Source: Candidatus Helarchaeota archaeon (GTDB taxonomy: Archaea > Asgardarchaeota > Lokiarchaeia > Helarchaeales > RDOG01). From it: 63,509 bases of DNA. The position numbers were made by a program, and so were the translations under genes. The notes under the pieces were generated by a model. It had not been told where the DNA came from. It did not search any database and was given only the letters and a program-made list of their open reading frames with translations. Below are positions 9,043 through 18,484 of the stretch, in pieces. How positions within the stretch are numbered: position 1 is the stretch's first letter; each line of letters begins with the position of its first letter. The stretch covers positions 1 to 63,509 of the forward strand of contig JALGVI010000034.1 of the NCBI GenBank assembly GCA_029838215.1, in the 5' to 3' direction.

Positions 9043-9342
9043 TTACTTTCTCCCCCTATCACGGCATGCATATCGTAAAGTTTTTTCAAACTCTTCTAAT
9101 CTTTCATTATTTGCGAATTGATCCCTCCTTCTTAGTGAGTTAAAAATATTTTGGCCTAATTGCATGACACCTAAAGAATGCTCATATCTTGTATGATTTG
9201 CATTTGGATAGACCGAGTTTGCAGTAGTCTGTCTAATTCTTTTTAAACGTTGGAATATAGGGGAGTCAATGAAATTTAGATCCGCATTATTTAACTCAAT
9301 ATAACCATGAACAATATCTCTAACAATCTTCGACTTTCCCAA
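9043..9342 (-). pseudogene. Truncated HD-domain phosphohydrolase (COG1078 type)
   Basis: 99 residues corresponding only to the N-terminus of dNTPase/SAMHD1-like HD proteins: KIVRDIVHGYIEL, SPIFQRLKRIRQTTANSVYP, and HTRYEHSLGVMQLGQNIF, with the first metal-binding His of the HD set. The frame ends with TLRYACRDRGRK where the family continues into ALLHDIGH, so the HD dipeptide and the remaining 300 or so residues are lost. The break lies next to the end of the GC-richer thyA gene. It cannot be catalytically active and is probably a remnant left by that insertion or by a deletion. Confidence 0.7.
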
Positions 9343-9348
9343 GGAAAA

Positions 9349-9660
9349 TCATTCCTGAGAATTAATGACGCTTGATATTGTTTCATTTAGTGTCTTTTTT
9401 GTTTGTTCTGGAAGATTCCAATTAATTTCAGAATCAATTACGCTTTTGTTGAAATAACCTCTACCGGTATCAGTATATTTGAGTACCATTACTTTATTTA
9501 TTGTTCCTTTTTGATCATTTTTCTTTTCTTCAAATTCTTTTTTTATAAATCCATTTGAAACCCAATACCAAATCTCTCCAGAAATCGTTTCTCCCCAAAT
9601 ATTATTATCTTGACTACATCCTCTAAATATGAGATTTGTTTGAATGTTCTTTTTTCTCAA
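9349..9660 (-). CDS. Unrecognised small reading frame ahead of the broken HD gene
   Basis: 103 residues from a TTG at 9660; the same frame stays open for about 20 further codons upstream without an ATG or GTG, so the true start may be lost. The product is polar (RGCSQDNNIWGETISGEIWYW, then a lysine-rich middle and KYTDTGRGYFNKSVID). I recognise no family. It lies 6 bp upstream of the truncated HD gene on the same strand, so the two were probably one operon, and it may be equally decayed. Base composition matches the AT-rich neighbourhood. Confidence 0.4.
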   Translation of the reverse strand: MRKKNIQTNLIFRGCSQDNNIWGETISGEIWYWVSNGFIKKEFEEKKNDQKGTINKVMVLKYTDTGRGYFNKSVIDSEINWNLPEQTKKTLNETISSVINSQE

Positions 9661-10029
9661 TAATCCTGAAATTAAATTAAGATCTGAAAATAATCTATTA
9701 TTGTGTTGGAGAAATATTTTTTTTATTTAAATTCTTATCCTTCTTGTTGATTCCCACTTTTATCATCTGAAATACAAATTTAAATAATTACGGAATTTTT
9801 GTTTTCTATTTAATTTACGACAAGAATGATATTTAAACACGTTGGAAAAGAGTTGGCTTTTTGTCGGGGGTCATTACGCAATTCAAAATCTTATTGATAT
9901 TTCATCTTCCTTTTTAAAAATATTTTTTTTGACAAAAAGGAAAAGTATTTAAGATGCAATTTGAACAATAATCCAACCTAAATTAAGCTAATTAATTGAG
10001 GTTACAATATAGAGTGAGGTTATAAAGCA
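9661..10029. promoter_or_regulatory. Promoter region of the secreted-protein/ABC operon
   Basis: About 370 AT-rich bp with no convincing gene. TATA-like elements occur at about 9831-9837 (ATTTAAA) and 9947-9953 (TATTTAA). The second would start a transcript near 9975, giving a leader of about 55 nt that carries GAGG at 10016-10019 before ATG 10030. Confidence 0.45.
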
Positions 10030-10527
10030 ATGCTACAATATTTGAAGCAATATAAGAAGATCATCACATCTATAGCTATTATAATGATGATCTTTATGAT
10101 GTTGCCAATGGTATTAGCAACAAACTTCGATCAATCGGGTAATTTTACTTGGAATCAGTTTACTTCCAATATGGATACGACACAAGTGAAATTAGATACT
10201 ATTTGGATCGGTGGAAGTACTCATACAGCAGCAACGTGGAGTTCGGACACGCTTTATTTGCGAGCAATTGCTGCTTGTATTGCAGGTAATTGGATTCAGG
10301 GAAATGTTCGATTTCAAATCTATGTTGATGATTCTCTAGAACATGATTCAGGGACATTGCGACTTCTTCCAGAAGGATATTTTACACTTAAATCAGCGTA
10401 TTCTTCCAAGTATCCGATTTACTATGGTAGCAATATTAAAATCGTCGTGACCTATTATTACATCCAGTACTTCTTTTGGACACCTATTGATGTGATATCA
10501 GGTGCACATACTTTAAATGTTAATTAG
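10030..10527 (+). CDS. Small secreted protein, first gene of an ABC operon
   Basis: 165 residues. The N-terminus has a basic start (KQYKK), a hydrophobic core (IITSIAIIMMIFMMLPMVL) and a likely signal-peptidase site after LAT near residue 31. The mature part of about 135 residues is rich in Thr, Ser, Tyr and Trp with short alternating hydrophobic runs, so it is probably all-beta; it contains two cysteines (near residues 88-92 only one pairable). No family recognised. It is followed by a membrane-anchored protein, an ABC ATPase and a permease, all co-directional. It could be an exported effector, a surface protein or a bacteriocin-like peptide handled by that transporter. Confidence 0.65.
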   Translation: MLQYLKQYKKIITSIAIIMMIFMMLPMVLATNFDQSGNFTWNQFTSNMDTTQVKLDTIWIGGSTHTAATWSSDTLYLRAIAACIAGNWIQGNVRFQIYVDDSLEHDSGTLRLLPEGYFTLKSAYSSKYPIYYGSNIKIVVTYYYIQYFFWTPIDVISGAHTLNVN

Positions 10528-10560
10528 GGGAGTAAATCCACCTTCCCATTTTTTTAGTTG

Positions 10561-11406
10561 ATGCAAATGAACCATTCTTTAAAAAAATCTCATGAGATCA
10601 CAGCATTATTCATTATTGGGATGATATCTTGCGGAATTGCATTAAGCGTTGTCTTGGGAGTACAATTTTGGTCTGATCCATCTCGGTATCATTGTTCAGA
10701 GGGAAATTATCGAATTTTTCGTGTTTTAACAACCGCTCCTGAAATATATCCATATGACACAATTAGTGTCAAAATAACCGCGGTAAATCAAACCGGAGTT
10801 TTTGGGGATTTAACAAAAACATTCGTAAATAATTCGGAAACGACTCAACATGATGTAGAATTGAGCATCAATTTAGATTTTTCTCCATTCAGTAGCATTC
10901 ACGTTATAAATAGCATTTACCAATTGCATCAAGACGACTTATGTTCATTCAAAACGTTATTTTATAAACCGGATTGGCAACAAGTCCAAAGATTCTTGAA
11001 TCCCGTATCATGTCCTAAAAATGTCATTGTCGATACTTTAGTTTTAACAAGTTTTGGATTTCAATATTTGAAGTCGTTTTTTATAGAAGTTCAGAAGAAT
11101 GACGTTCCAAATGACATTGTAAATATCATAAGAATAACATTTTATTACGATTTTGATGGTAGATTAGTACGTTTCGAAAATTCGTCTCGAGCCTACAATG
11201 CTACAGATTTCTGGTTAATGAGATTAACAGAACCCTTAGAAGAAACTCGTGTTCAATATGATCTAATAGAATCAGACATACCTTTAAGACCAGTTCTACC
11301 AATCTATCCCGTCTTTTTGTATATCTGGACCATTTCTTGCAGTCCAATATTAATCATCGTTGTATTGATGAGGAAAAAAAAGGGAAGAATAACTAATCAT
11401 GAATGA
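10561..11406 (+). CDS. Membrane-anchored extracytoplasmic protein of the ABC operon
   Basis: About 280 residues. One membrane helix lies near residues 15-35 and another near 250-272, followed by a basic RKKKGR cytoplasmic tail, so the central 210 residues should be outside the cell. That part contains N-glycosylation-type sites (NQT, NNS, NSS, NAT) and four cysteines but no domain I know. The start could be TTG 10558, ATG 10561 or ATG 10567; no Shine-Dalgarno helps. The stop overlaps the ABC ATPase start by 8 bp, so the genes are translationally coupled. A role as accessory or immunity partner of the transporter is inference. Confidence 0.65.
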   Translation: MQMNHSLKKSHEITALFIIGMISCGIALSVVLGVQFWSDPSRYHCSEGNYRIFRVLTTAPEIYPYDTISVKITAVNQTGVFGDLTKTFVNNSETTQHDVELSINLDFSPFSSIHVINSIYQLHQDDLCSFKTLFYKPDWQQVQRFLNPVSCPKNVIVDTLVLTSFGFQYLKSFFIEVQKNDVPNDIVNIIRITFYYDFDGRLVRFENSSRAYNATDFWLMRLTEPLEETRVQYDLIESDIPLRPVLPIYPVFLYIWTISCSPILIIVVLMRKKKGRITNHE

Positions 11407-12349
11407 AAAACCACTTGTATTTGAAAATCTAACGAAATTATTTCAAAAAACGGTTGCATTAGATGATTTAAATGAGAAAATTCCCAAGGGCATTGTCGGT
11501 TTCATAGGTCCAAACGGAGCAGGAAAAACTACAACAATTAAAATCTTAATGGGATTATTAAGGCCGACTAGCGGTACGGCATATATTTTTGGAAGAGATA
11601 TTTTAAGAGAAGGAATAGAAATAAGGAAAGTCGTTGGATACCTGCCAGAGCGCAATGCGTTGTTTCTAAATAAGACAGCGTGTTCATTTCTTGGTTATTT
11701 AAGCAGGATTTACGGGCTTTCAAAGACAGAATTGAATCTCCGAATAAAAGAAGTCCTTGAGATCGTAGGCATTGAAAAACAATGGTGGAATAAAAAATTA
11801 AAAAAATTCTCAAGTGGAATGCGCCAGCGAGTGAGTTTAGCAAGAGCCATTTTAAATCCGAACATAAAACTAGTAATTTTGGATGAGCCAACTATAAATC
11901 TTGATCCACTCGGGCGAAATTTTTTCCTAAACCTAATAAAAAAACTAAATAAGGAAGAGAAAATTGATTTTTTTATTTCGTCCCATGTTTTATCAGAATT
12001 AGAACAGGTAAGCAAGCATGTTGTCATTATTAATAGGGGAAAAATCATTACTTCAAAGCCAATAACAGAATTGAGACATTTCATCAAAAAAAACGTGTTT
12101 AAGATTAAGACTTCTGACAATACTAAGGTTTTAGCGGAATTGAATCAGCAAAAAGAATTTGATTTTCAAGTGGTGGAAAATAAGTCTTTTCTTAAAATTC
12201 AGACAGAGGATTCACTAAAATTGAAGTCCGTAATTCCCCAAATAGTCGTTAAAAACAAGCTTGTTCTTGATGTTTTTGAAGAAGTGGAAATGGATTTGGA
12301 AGAAATATTTCTTCAATCTATCAATAAAAAAGAGGATGTTACGCATTGA
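11399..12349 (+). CDS. ABC transporter ATPase (ABC-2 / CcmA type)
   Basis: 316 residues with all ATPase motifs: Walker A GPNGAGKTT near residue 40, Q-loop region PERNAL near 87, signature SSGMRQRVSLARA near 142, Walker B LVILDEPT near 160 and the H-loop SSHVLSELE near 200. The last 90 residues are the extension typical of ATPases that drive ABC-2 exporters of drugs, peptides or lantibiotics, or NosF-type partners. It overlaps the preceding gene by 8 bp and the permease gene by 4 bp. It should power the adjacent six-helix permease; direction is probably export. Confidence 0.92.
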   Translation: MNEKPLVFENLTKLFQKTVALDDLNEKIPKGIVGFIGPNGAGKTTTIKILMGLLRPTSGTAYIFGRDILREGIEIRKVVGYLPERNALFLNKTACSFLGYLSRIYGLSKTELNLRIKEVLEIVGIEKQWWNKKLKKFSSGMRQRVSLARAILNPNIKLVILDEPTINLDPLGRNFFLNLIKKLNKEEKIDFFISSHVLSELEQVSKHVVIINRGKIITSKPITELRHFIKKNVFKIKTSDNTKVLAELNQQKEFDFQVVENKSFLKIQTEDSLKLKSVIPQIVVKNKLVLDVFEEVEMDLEEIFLQSINKKEDVTH

Positions 12350-13248
12350 ATGCCATCTTTTTGATAATTTCAGACGATTTTAAGCAAGGTATTAAATCCA
12401 AATATCTTTTACTTCTACTAGTGACGTTTATAATAAGCCCTTTATTTGTTAATTTTTTTGCGATTTATTTAATTAGACCCGGTTTTAATTTTTTCGGTTT
12501 GGGAATTGTTGAATGCGTCAGTTTGTTTACGGAGTCAAATCTAACGTTATTTTTAATGAATTTCTCGCTAATCGGATCTATCTATGCCATGATTAAAGGT
12601 AGCAGTTTTTTCGCCTCAAATTTGAAAGATGGGACAATAAAAATATATCTTTCATTACCTATTAGAAGGATTGATTTATTTTTGAGTCAGATAATTGAAT
12701 TTATTGCTCAAATTGCGATATTTACAATGTTCGGATTCATTCTAACTAATTTAGTTTGGTCTTTTGTTTGTTCCGGATCCGTGCTTCCTTTTCTCTTCAT
12801 TTTCCCAAAATTGTTGGTATATTGGATCGTTACCGTCCTATTAATAACCGCTGTTTTCTCCGTAACAACATTTATTAATATATTGGGTTCGGGAATTATT
12901 TCAGTTTTAATATCAATGCTTTTCTTTTTAATTTATCCTTTATTTTTATTCAATCAGATTGTTAATGGTATCTATCTAATGGCGACATTTTCGACTTTTG
13001 ATCAATTTGCTTATGTTCAGATATTGGATCTCTTATATCTTTTTAGATTAGATTTTCATGCTTATAGCATTTTAAGCCGTTTGATTCCAGAATTAGCAAT
13101 GATTGACTCTACCAGCGTCATTTTGACCACGTTTAGTTTTCATTTTATTGGAGATTTATTTGAAAGTCTACTTATTTTGACCAGTTATAGTGTCATTCCT
13201 CTTGGTTTAGGGCTTTCAATTTTTATTTTCATGGATATCAAAGACTAA
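12346..13248 (+). CDS. ABC-2 type permease
   Basis: 300 residues starting at TTG 12346, inside the stop of the ATPase gene (TTGA overlap). About six membrane helices, with the cytosolic element LKDGTIKIYLSLPIRRIDLF near residue 85-110 characteristic of ABC-2/NosY permeases, where a coupling helix meets the ATPase. A larger extracytoplasmic loop lies between helices 5 and 6 (residues about 215-255). No substrate can be deduced. It is last in the operon and would form the membrane half of the exporter, possibly for the secreted protein encoded at 10030 or for resistance to it. Confidence 0.85.
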   Translation: MNAIFLIISDDFKQGIKSKYLLLLLVTFIISPLFVNFFAIYLIRPGFNFFGLGIVECVSLFTESNLTLFLMNFSLIGSIYAMIKGSSFFASNLKDGTIKIYLSLPIRRIDLFLSQIIEFIAQIAIFTMFGFILTNLVWSFVCSGSVLPFLFIFPKLLVYWIVTVLLITAVFSVTTFINILGSGIISVLISMLFFLIYPLFLFNQIVNGIYLMATFSTFDQFAYVQILDLLYLFRLDFHAYSILSRLIPELAMIDSTSVILTTFSFHFIGDLFESLLILTSYSVIPLGLGLSIFIFMDIKD

Positions 13249-13346
13249 ATTCATGGATCATGATTTTAAGCTCATGACCATTAATTTAATAGAAGAATGA
13301 ACACTAGCAACCGCCAGGGGGATTCAATCATGAGTTTTAAATAATA

Positions 13347-13490
13347 TTATTGGGTTTTGTTGTCCTGCACCACAGTTATGACTACATTTCCCTTTTTATG
13401 TCCTCTATCGACATACCCATGAGCCTCGGCAATTTGTTCCAGCGAATAGCGTCTATGATATTTTTCATAAAATTGAACAACGTCCAAGTA
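13347..13490 (-). pseudogene. C-terminal remnant of an MDR dehydrogenase/quinone reductase
   Basis: Minus-strand reading from 13490 to the TAA at 13347-13349 gives [20 protein letters not shown] and then [18 protein letters not shown]. This is the conserved last 45 residues of medium-chain zinc alcohol dehydrogenase and NADPH:quinone reductase proteins ([20 protein letters not shown]). A TGA lies just upstream in the same frame and no other part of the gene remains nearby. The frame itself is clean, so the loss of the other 270 or so residues is probably recent. The fragment fills the gap between the ABC operon and the M6 protease. Confidence 0.75.
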
Positions 13491-13578
13491 TCATGATGAT
13501 GAGATATTGCAAGAATTATTGAAAATTGGATTTTTAACTTAGAAAAATAGAAAAAAAAATTGGATTTACGGATCGTGA

Positions 13579-16566
13579 TCAGTAGGAGTGGCTCAATAAC
13601 TTTTCCCATTTTTCAATGGCGAGAGCTAATTCTTCAGAATCCGATGGAACCAATTTCGAGATTGGATATCGCGTGAGTTTCTTGTCCCACTCATCGAGCA
13701 TTGCAATATTTTCGTCTGTATTTCCGAATTTTTCAATCATGTCGTCTCTAAAAGAATGTATGAGTATTATTAAATCAGAGATCAGCACGTCTGAAATTCG
13801 GCTAACGATGTTAGGAGCGGGTATTTTTTTTGTCGTGGATGATTCTTCAAACGATTCATCCTCATTAATTGATACTATCGCCGGGGATGTTGGTTTTTCA
13901 GGGATGTCCAGTTCTTCGAGATCAAAATACTTACGGAATTCTGCTTTTTTAGCCTTTTTTCTTGAAGTGGTTCTATTGTTTTTTGAGCTTCTCCCTTTAA
14001 TCCATAGTATTGAAAAAACGCCTGCAACAATTGCCATGGATATGCTTAACAGGAGAAAAACAATTGACAATAGGTTTTCAAGATCAAATGTAGGAAGCGG
14101 GTCGACTGCAGGCACGTTGTTCACGTTAATGGAAACACCAGTAGAATTCAGTGAGTTTCCAAGTTCATCAAAGACACGAATATAAATTTGATGCCAACCA
14201 TTTCCTGCTAAATTTGTATTCCATGAAAAGCTCCAACCATCGCTATCGTCAACGTCGACCCAAAGAAGAGTTCCAATGCCGGGTAGACCATCCCAGAATT
14301 CAACTCTATCAATTGATGTATGAAGATCTTGAGCACTGACAATAATATTCACGTTTCCTTCCACTTCTTCACCATTAGATAGTGAAATTATTTGAGCATT
14401 AGATGGATCCGAACTATCTATTGTGACAGAAATGGAATCAGAAGAGGACCTGCCAGACTCATCGAATGCTTCTACGGTTATCGTATGAGTGCCTTCAGCA
14501 AGATTACTCAACACGTAGCTTGTTGCATCAAGTATTATGGGAGCGCCACTATCAAGTATCAGTCTATAATAATCAATTCCAGTTTGACCATCAGATCCAC
14601 TCCATTCGACAACGAGGTCTCGGTTTGCTGTCTTGAATCCATTTGTAGGGGATGTTATAGAAATAGTGGGATCTACAGAATCGGTAGATACCGTAATCCA
14701 TTCCGTATCTGATAGGGTTCCTCCCCACGTACAATTAATTTGTACTTGAACTTGATGGGTTCCTGCCGTGATGCCTTGAATTCTCCATGTAACGGTTTTT
14801 TGTTCCATGTAATTTAAATTTCCAATTTCCATCCAAGTGTTATTTGTTGATAAGCCAGCAGGTAATGAAATTGTCGCAATGGCATCTTCAACAAATGATC
14901 CTCCAAAATTTCTAACATCAAGAACCAAGTCAAAGTATTGAGATTCATAAATCGTGGTCGGAGTTTCATAGAAATTAAGAACAACAATATTTGGGGAAGA
15001 AAGTAAGACAAAATACTTGTTGATTGTAACTTGAGATGCCCCATCGTTTCTAAAATGGAGTTCCCACTTTCCGTCTTCTGGAACTCTAAATGATCCTCCA
15101 TCAGATATGGTATTATAGGTTTCTTCGTATAGAGTACTACTATCGCTCTTCTTTATCCAAAAATCGAGCCAATTATAAGAAGGATTTGTCACGGTCCAAT
15201 CCCACATGATTATCTGACCAGCTACAACGTTGTCCCATGAAAACCAATATTCGAATCCAGAGTTAAAATCAGAACTTGTATAGGATTTTGGTGGAAAATA
15301 TCGATCAACACAGACTTCATAATTGTAACCAACTCTTCGACAGACTGTTATAACCACATCATATGTAGAATTCCGGTAGATGACTACTTCTCCCGTTTCC
15401 GAGCTAAATGGTGCATCTTCCAAGTCAGTTGGGTAAGGGTTTGATCCGGGATTTGCATCTTGAACTTTTACGATACCTTGACCTGTTGATAAGGATTCAT
15501 CAACGTAAGAGATTATCACGGCGTCGTCAGGAAGATAAAGGTCATATCCGAGTTTCTGCCGATTTTCGACCAGAAAATACGTTGTTGAAGTCAATGGTAT
15601 TTTTATTACTTGTATTTGGCTTGATGCTAATTCGAGTGGCTCCAATAAAAACGTTTTTATCTCTCCATCCATGACGGTGGCGATTTTTGAGCTATCGATC
15701 CATCCTAATTGCATTTTTGACCATGAAGTCATGTGTGCGGGATGATACCCGGCATCATTATGCCCTCCACTTGCCATGAGTCCCCATTTCCGGACAAATT
15801 CACTAGCATAATTTATATCATACAAATCTGGCAAACCAATATCATGACCGAACTCGTGAGCAAAAGTCCCCATTTTCGAATTTTCTGCTTGAGCAGTATA
15901 ACCATAAAGACGCACCCCATCAAGGTATAAAGGAGTTCCATAAATATTCCATCTATGGGCCCAGATATCGTTGGGCTGACCAGAAGTTGATTGAGAATCT
16001 CCGGCATAGATGATAATTAGGTGATCGACTATGCCATCGTGATCTATATCATATTGCGAAAAATCTACGGCATCATCTGCTAGAATAGCTGCTTCTCGCG
16101 CTAATTCATAGATCGGTCCATTCAAATTATCGTGTCCAGTTACATCATCGGCTCCGTAATAAACTTTTGTATGAGCACTCCGATACCAACCGTTTCCTAC
16201 GATTTCTCCAGTAACATTTAATTTGTTATACGAAATCTCCCTATAATAATCGTTCATTGCACCATCATGCCCACCAAACAACATCTGTTCATGATAATTT
16301 TTTGAAACAAGACCAATTTGATCGCTGAAATCAATTCTTATTACGACAGTTTTTTTATCACCAATAACAGGTTCTGATGGTGGTGTGTATTCAGCTATTA
16401 GATCTAAAGGTTGGTCGTGAATTCTATCTATTTGTTCAGAGACATAATCATTTGTTTCACGTGTATCAATATCAATTCTCGCGGTTCCAATGAATATAGA
16501 GAGGGTCATTGGAAAAAGAAAGCCTACTACCACTAAAAAAATAAAAAAAATCGCGTATTTCTTCAT
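13579..16566 (-). CDS. M6-family surface metalloprotease with Ig-like repeats and membrane anchor
   Basis: 995 residues. Residues 5-27 are a signal sequence. The catalytic domain (about 70-430) carries zinc motif HEFGHDIGLPD, with H237 and H241 as ligands and E238 as base, plus a downstream methionine turn WGLMASGGHND, as in immune inhibitor A-type peptidases. Two or three beta-sandwich modules follow: a CARDB-like repeat about 530-620, and Ig-like domains at about 630-730 and 730-820. A membrane helix at about 833-857 precedes a charged cytoplasmic tail of some 135 residues. It is likely displayed on the cell surface to degrade extracellular proteins. The long structured tail is unusual for this family and suggests an intracellular partner. 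Confidence 0.88.
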   Translation of the reverse strand: MKKYAIFFIFLVVVGFLFPMTLSIFIGTARIDIDTRETNDYVSEQIDRIHDQPLDLIAEYTPPSEPVIGDKKTVVIRIDFSDQIGLVSKNYHEQMLFGGHDGAMNDYYREISYNKLNVTGEIVGNGWYRSAHTKVYYGADDVTGHDNLNGPIYELAREAAILADDAVDFSQYDIDHDGIVDHLIIIYAGDSQSTSGQPNDIWAHRWNIYGTPLYLDGVRLYGYTAQAENSKMGTFAHEFGHDIGLPDLYDINYASEFVRKWGLMASGGHNDAGYHPAHMTSWSKMQLGWIDSSKIATVMDGEIKTFLLEPLELASSQIQVIKIPLTSTTYFLVENRQKLGYDLYLPDDAVIISYVDESLSTGQGIVKVQDANPGSNPYPTDLEDAPFSSETGEVVIYRNSTYDVVITVCRRVGYNYEVCVDRYFPPKSYTSSDFNSGFEYWFSWDNVVAGQIIMWDWTVTNPSYNWLDFWIKKSDSSTLYEETYNTISDGGSFRVPEDGKWELHFRNDGASQVTINKYFVLLSSPNIVVLNFYETPTTIYESQYFDLVLDVRNFGGSFVEDAIATISLPAGLSTNNTWMEIGNLNYMEQKTVTWRIQGITAGTHQVQVQINCTWGGTLSDTEWITVSTDSVDPTISITSPTNGFKTANRDLVVEWSGSDGQTGIDYYRLILDSGAPIILDATSYVLSNLAEGTHTITVEAFDESGRSSSDSISVTIDSSDPSNAQIISLSNGEEVEGNVNIIVSAQDLHTSIDRVEFWDGLPGIGTLLWVDVDDSDGWSFSWNTNLAGNGWHQIYIRVFDELGNSLNSTGVSINVNNVPAVDPLPTFDLENLLSIVFLLLSISMAIVAGVFSILWIKGRSSKNNRTTSRKKAKKAEFRKYFDLEELDIPEKPTSPAIVSINEDESFEESSTTKKIPAPNIVSRISDVLISDLIILIHSFRDDMIEKFGNTDENIAMLDEWDKKLTRYPISKLVPSDSEELALAIEKWEKLLSHSY

Positions 16567-16729
16567 TTTATCAATTCCCTTAGATACAAATTTTTCACAA
16601 ATGGAAATATCCTCGTATTACTTCAAATGGAACTTCAGGAACTATTTAAATATTTTCACTACTAAAATTTAAAGAACTAAATGGTGTCAGTGTTTTTATT
16701 AATGAAGCGTTAATATGGGAGACTTAAGA

Positions 16730-18484
16730 ATGCCGAGTGAGATTCCCCAGAAGATTAGCTCTCGAATTCAAAAACGGCTGGTTTTTTTATATGGAGAGCA
16801 GAAGGCAAGCGAGATATATTCCAAGCTTGAGGAATTGATGATTGATTTTAAGGATGCTCATGAGTTGCCGATGGGCAGAAAAGTATTTACGGAGGAGGAC
16901 ACGATTCTCATCACGTATGGTGACATGGTTCGCAGTGCGGAGAAATCGCCATTGAGGACACTCCGCGATTTTTTGGATGGAACATTGAAAGGAGCCATAA
17001 ACACCATTCACTTTCTTCCTTTCTTTCCGTATTCATCAGACGATGGTTTTTCCGTGATTGACTACATGCGCGTGAATCCCGAATTAGGGACTTGGGATGA
17101 CATTGATGGGTTCAAACAGGATTATCACCTGATGTTTGATGCCGTGATCAACCATGTTTCTAGAAAAGGCAAGTGGTTTCAGGAATATTTAAAGGGAAAT
17201 CCGCGATATGCAGATTATTTCATTGAAGTAGATGAAGGAGAGGATTTGTCGAAGGTGATCCGTCCCCGTGCTTTACCGCTTCTGACAAAAGTGGAGACGA
17301 ATTCGGGACCTAAATTTGTTTGGACCACGTTTAGTGCGGATCAAATAGATTTGAATTTTAAGAGCGGCGAATTGCTCTTGGATATCTTTCGCATTCTATT
17401 TAATTTTGTAAGTCATGGGGCGGAATTGATTCGTCTTGATGCGATTGCGTTTATTTGGAAGGAGATTGGAACCACGTGCCTTCACTTGCCACAGGTCCAC
17501 GAGATCGTGAAGTTATTTCGAGATGTTTTCGATTACGTTGCACCCCAGACGGTCCTCATCACCGAGACGAATGTTCCCCATGAGGAGAACATCTCATATT
17601 TTGGTGATGGAATGGACGAGGCTCAAATGGTTTACCAATTTCCACTTCCGCCCTTGATATATGATGCATTTACGACTCAAAGTGCAAGGTATTTAACAAA
17701 ATGGGCTCGGGGCTTGGAGGAAAGAAGTGGTTCCACGACATTTTTCAATTTTACGGCATCACATGATGGAATCGGCGTGCGACCATTAACGGGGCTGGTA
17801 CCGGATGATCACCTCGATTTATTATGCGAAACGACATTGCGTCATGGTGGTCACGTTTCATACAAGACGAATTCGGATGGTAGCAAGAGTCCTTATGAGT
17901 TGAACATTTCCTATTTTGATGCAGTGAACGATCCGAATCAAAATGAAGAAATAGACCTTCAGGTGAAGAGGTTCATGACCACGCAGGCAATTCAGCTTTC
18001 CTTGCAAGGTGTTCCAGGAATATATTTCCACAATATTTTTGGAACTCGCAATTATCACGAAGGCGTGAAAGAGACTGGACGATATCGAAGCATTAACAGA
18101 CGAAAATATGAGAGAAAGGAATTGGAGGAAGCATTAAAAGACAAAAATTCGATCACGGCTAAAGTCCATGCCGCATACAAGAATTTATTAGAAATTCGAA
18201 TTAAACAGGCTGCATTCAGCCCTCAAGCCGGTCAGGAGATCTTGGATTTAGACGATGCCGTTTTTTCTTTAATCAGACGTGTCAAGGATGGTTCGCAAGC
18301 TGTACTCGGTCTGCACAATGTTTCGAATAAAGATGTCATGATAAGCATTGATTTAAAGAGTGTTGGTTTGGGTGATCATGAGGAATTCGAGGATCTTTTC
18401 TCGAATGAGAAGTTTCGCCCTAAGAATGGCAAGTTGGACGTGAATTTTAAACCGTATGATGTCATATGGCTACGTACACATTAA
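16730..18484 (+). CDS. GH13_18 sugar phosphorylase, probably glucosylglycerate phosphorylase
   Basis: 584 residues, counted from ATG 16730, which has GGGAG 8 bp upstream; an ATG at 16715 has none. It is a GH13 barrel with nucleophile D237 (LIRLDAIAF), acid/base E279 (LITETN) and stabiliser D346 (ASHDGIG). Family 13 subfamily 18 holds sucrose, sucrose-6-phosphate and glucosylglycerate phosphorylases. The FIWKEIGT and LPQVHEIVKLFRD segments after the nucleophile resemble the glucosylglycerate phosphorylase (YcjM-like) group as I remember it. That enzyme splits glucosylglycerate with phosphate into glucose 1-phosphate and glycerate. A GT81 synthase and a HAD phosphatase nearby support this substrate. 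Sucrose remains possible. Confidence 0.75.
   Translation: MPSEIPQKISSRIQKRLVFLYGEQKASEIYSKLEELMIDFKDAHELPMGRKVFTEEDTILITYGDMVRSAEKSPLRTLRDFLDGTLKGAINTIHFLPFFPYSSDDGFSVIDYMRVNPELGTWDDIDGFKQDYHLMFDAVINHVSRKGKWFQEYLKGNPRYADYFIEVDEGEDLSKVIRPRALPLLTKVETNSGPKFVWTTFSADQIDLNFKSGELLLDIFRILFNFVSHGAELIRLDAIAFIWKEIGTTCLHLPQVHEIVKLFRDVFDYVAPQTVLITETNVPHEENISYFGDGMDEAQMVYQFPLPPLIYDAFTTQSARYLTKWARGLEERSGSTTFFNFTASHDGIGVRPLTGLVPDDHLDLLCETTLRHGGHVSYKTNSDGSKSPYELNISYFDAVNDPNQNEEIDLQVKRFMTTQAIQLSLQGVPGIYFHNIFGTRNYHEGVKETGRYRSINRRKYERKELEEALKDKNSITAKVHAAYKNLLEIRIKQAAFSPQAGQEILDLDDAVFSLIRRVKDGSQAVLGLHNVSNKDVMISIDLKSVGLGDHEEFEDLFSNEKFRPKNGKLDVNFKPYDVIWLRTH

Noticed and set aside
13382..13609. 75-codon minus-strand frame before the M6 protease stop
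   Set aside because: It overlaps the MDR remnant in a different frame; the MDR frame has the real family signature.
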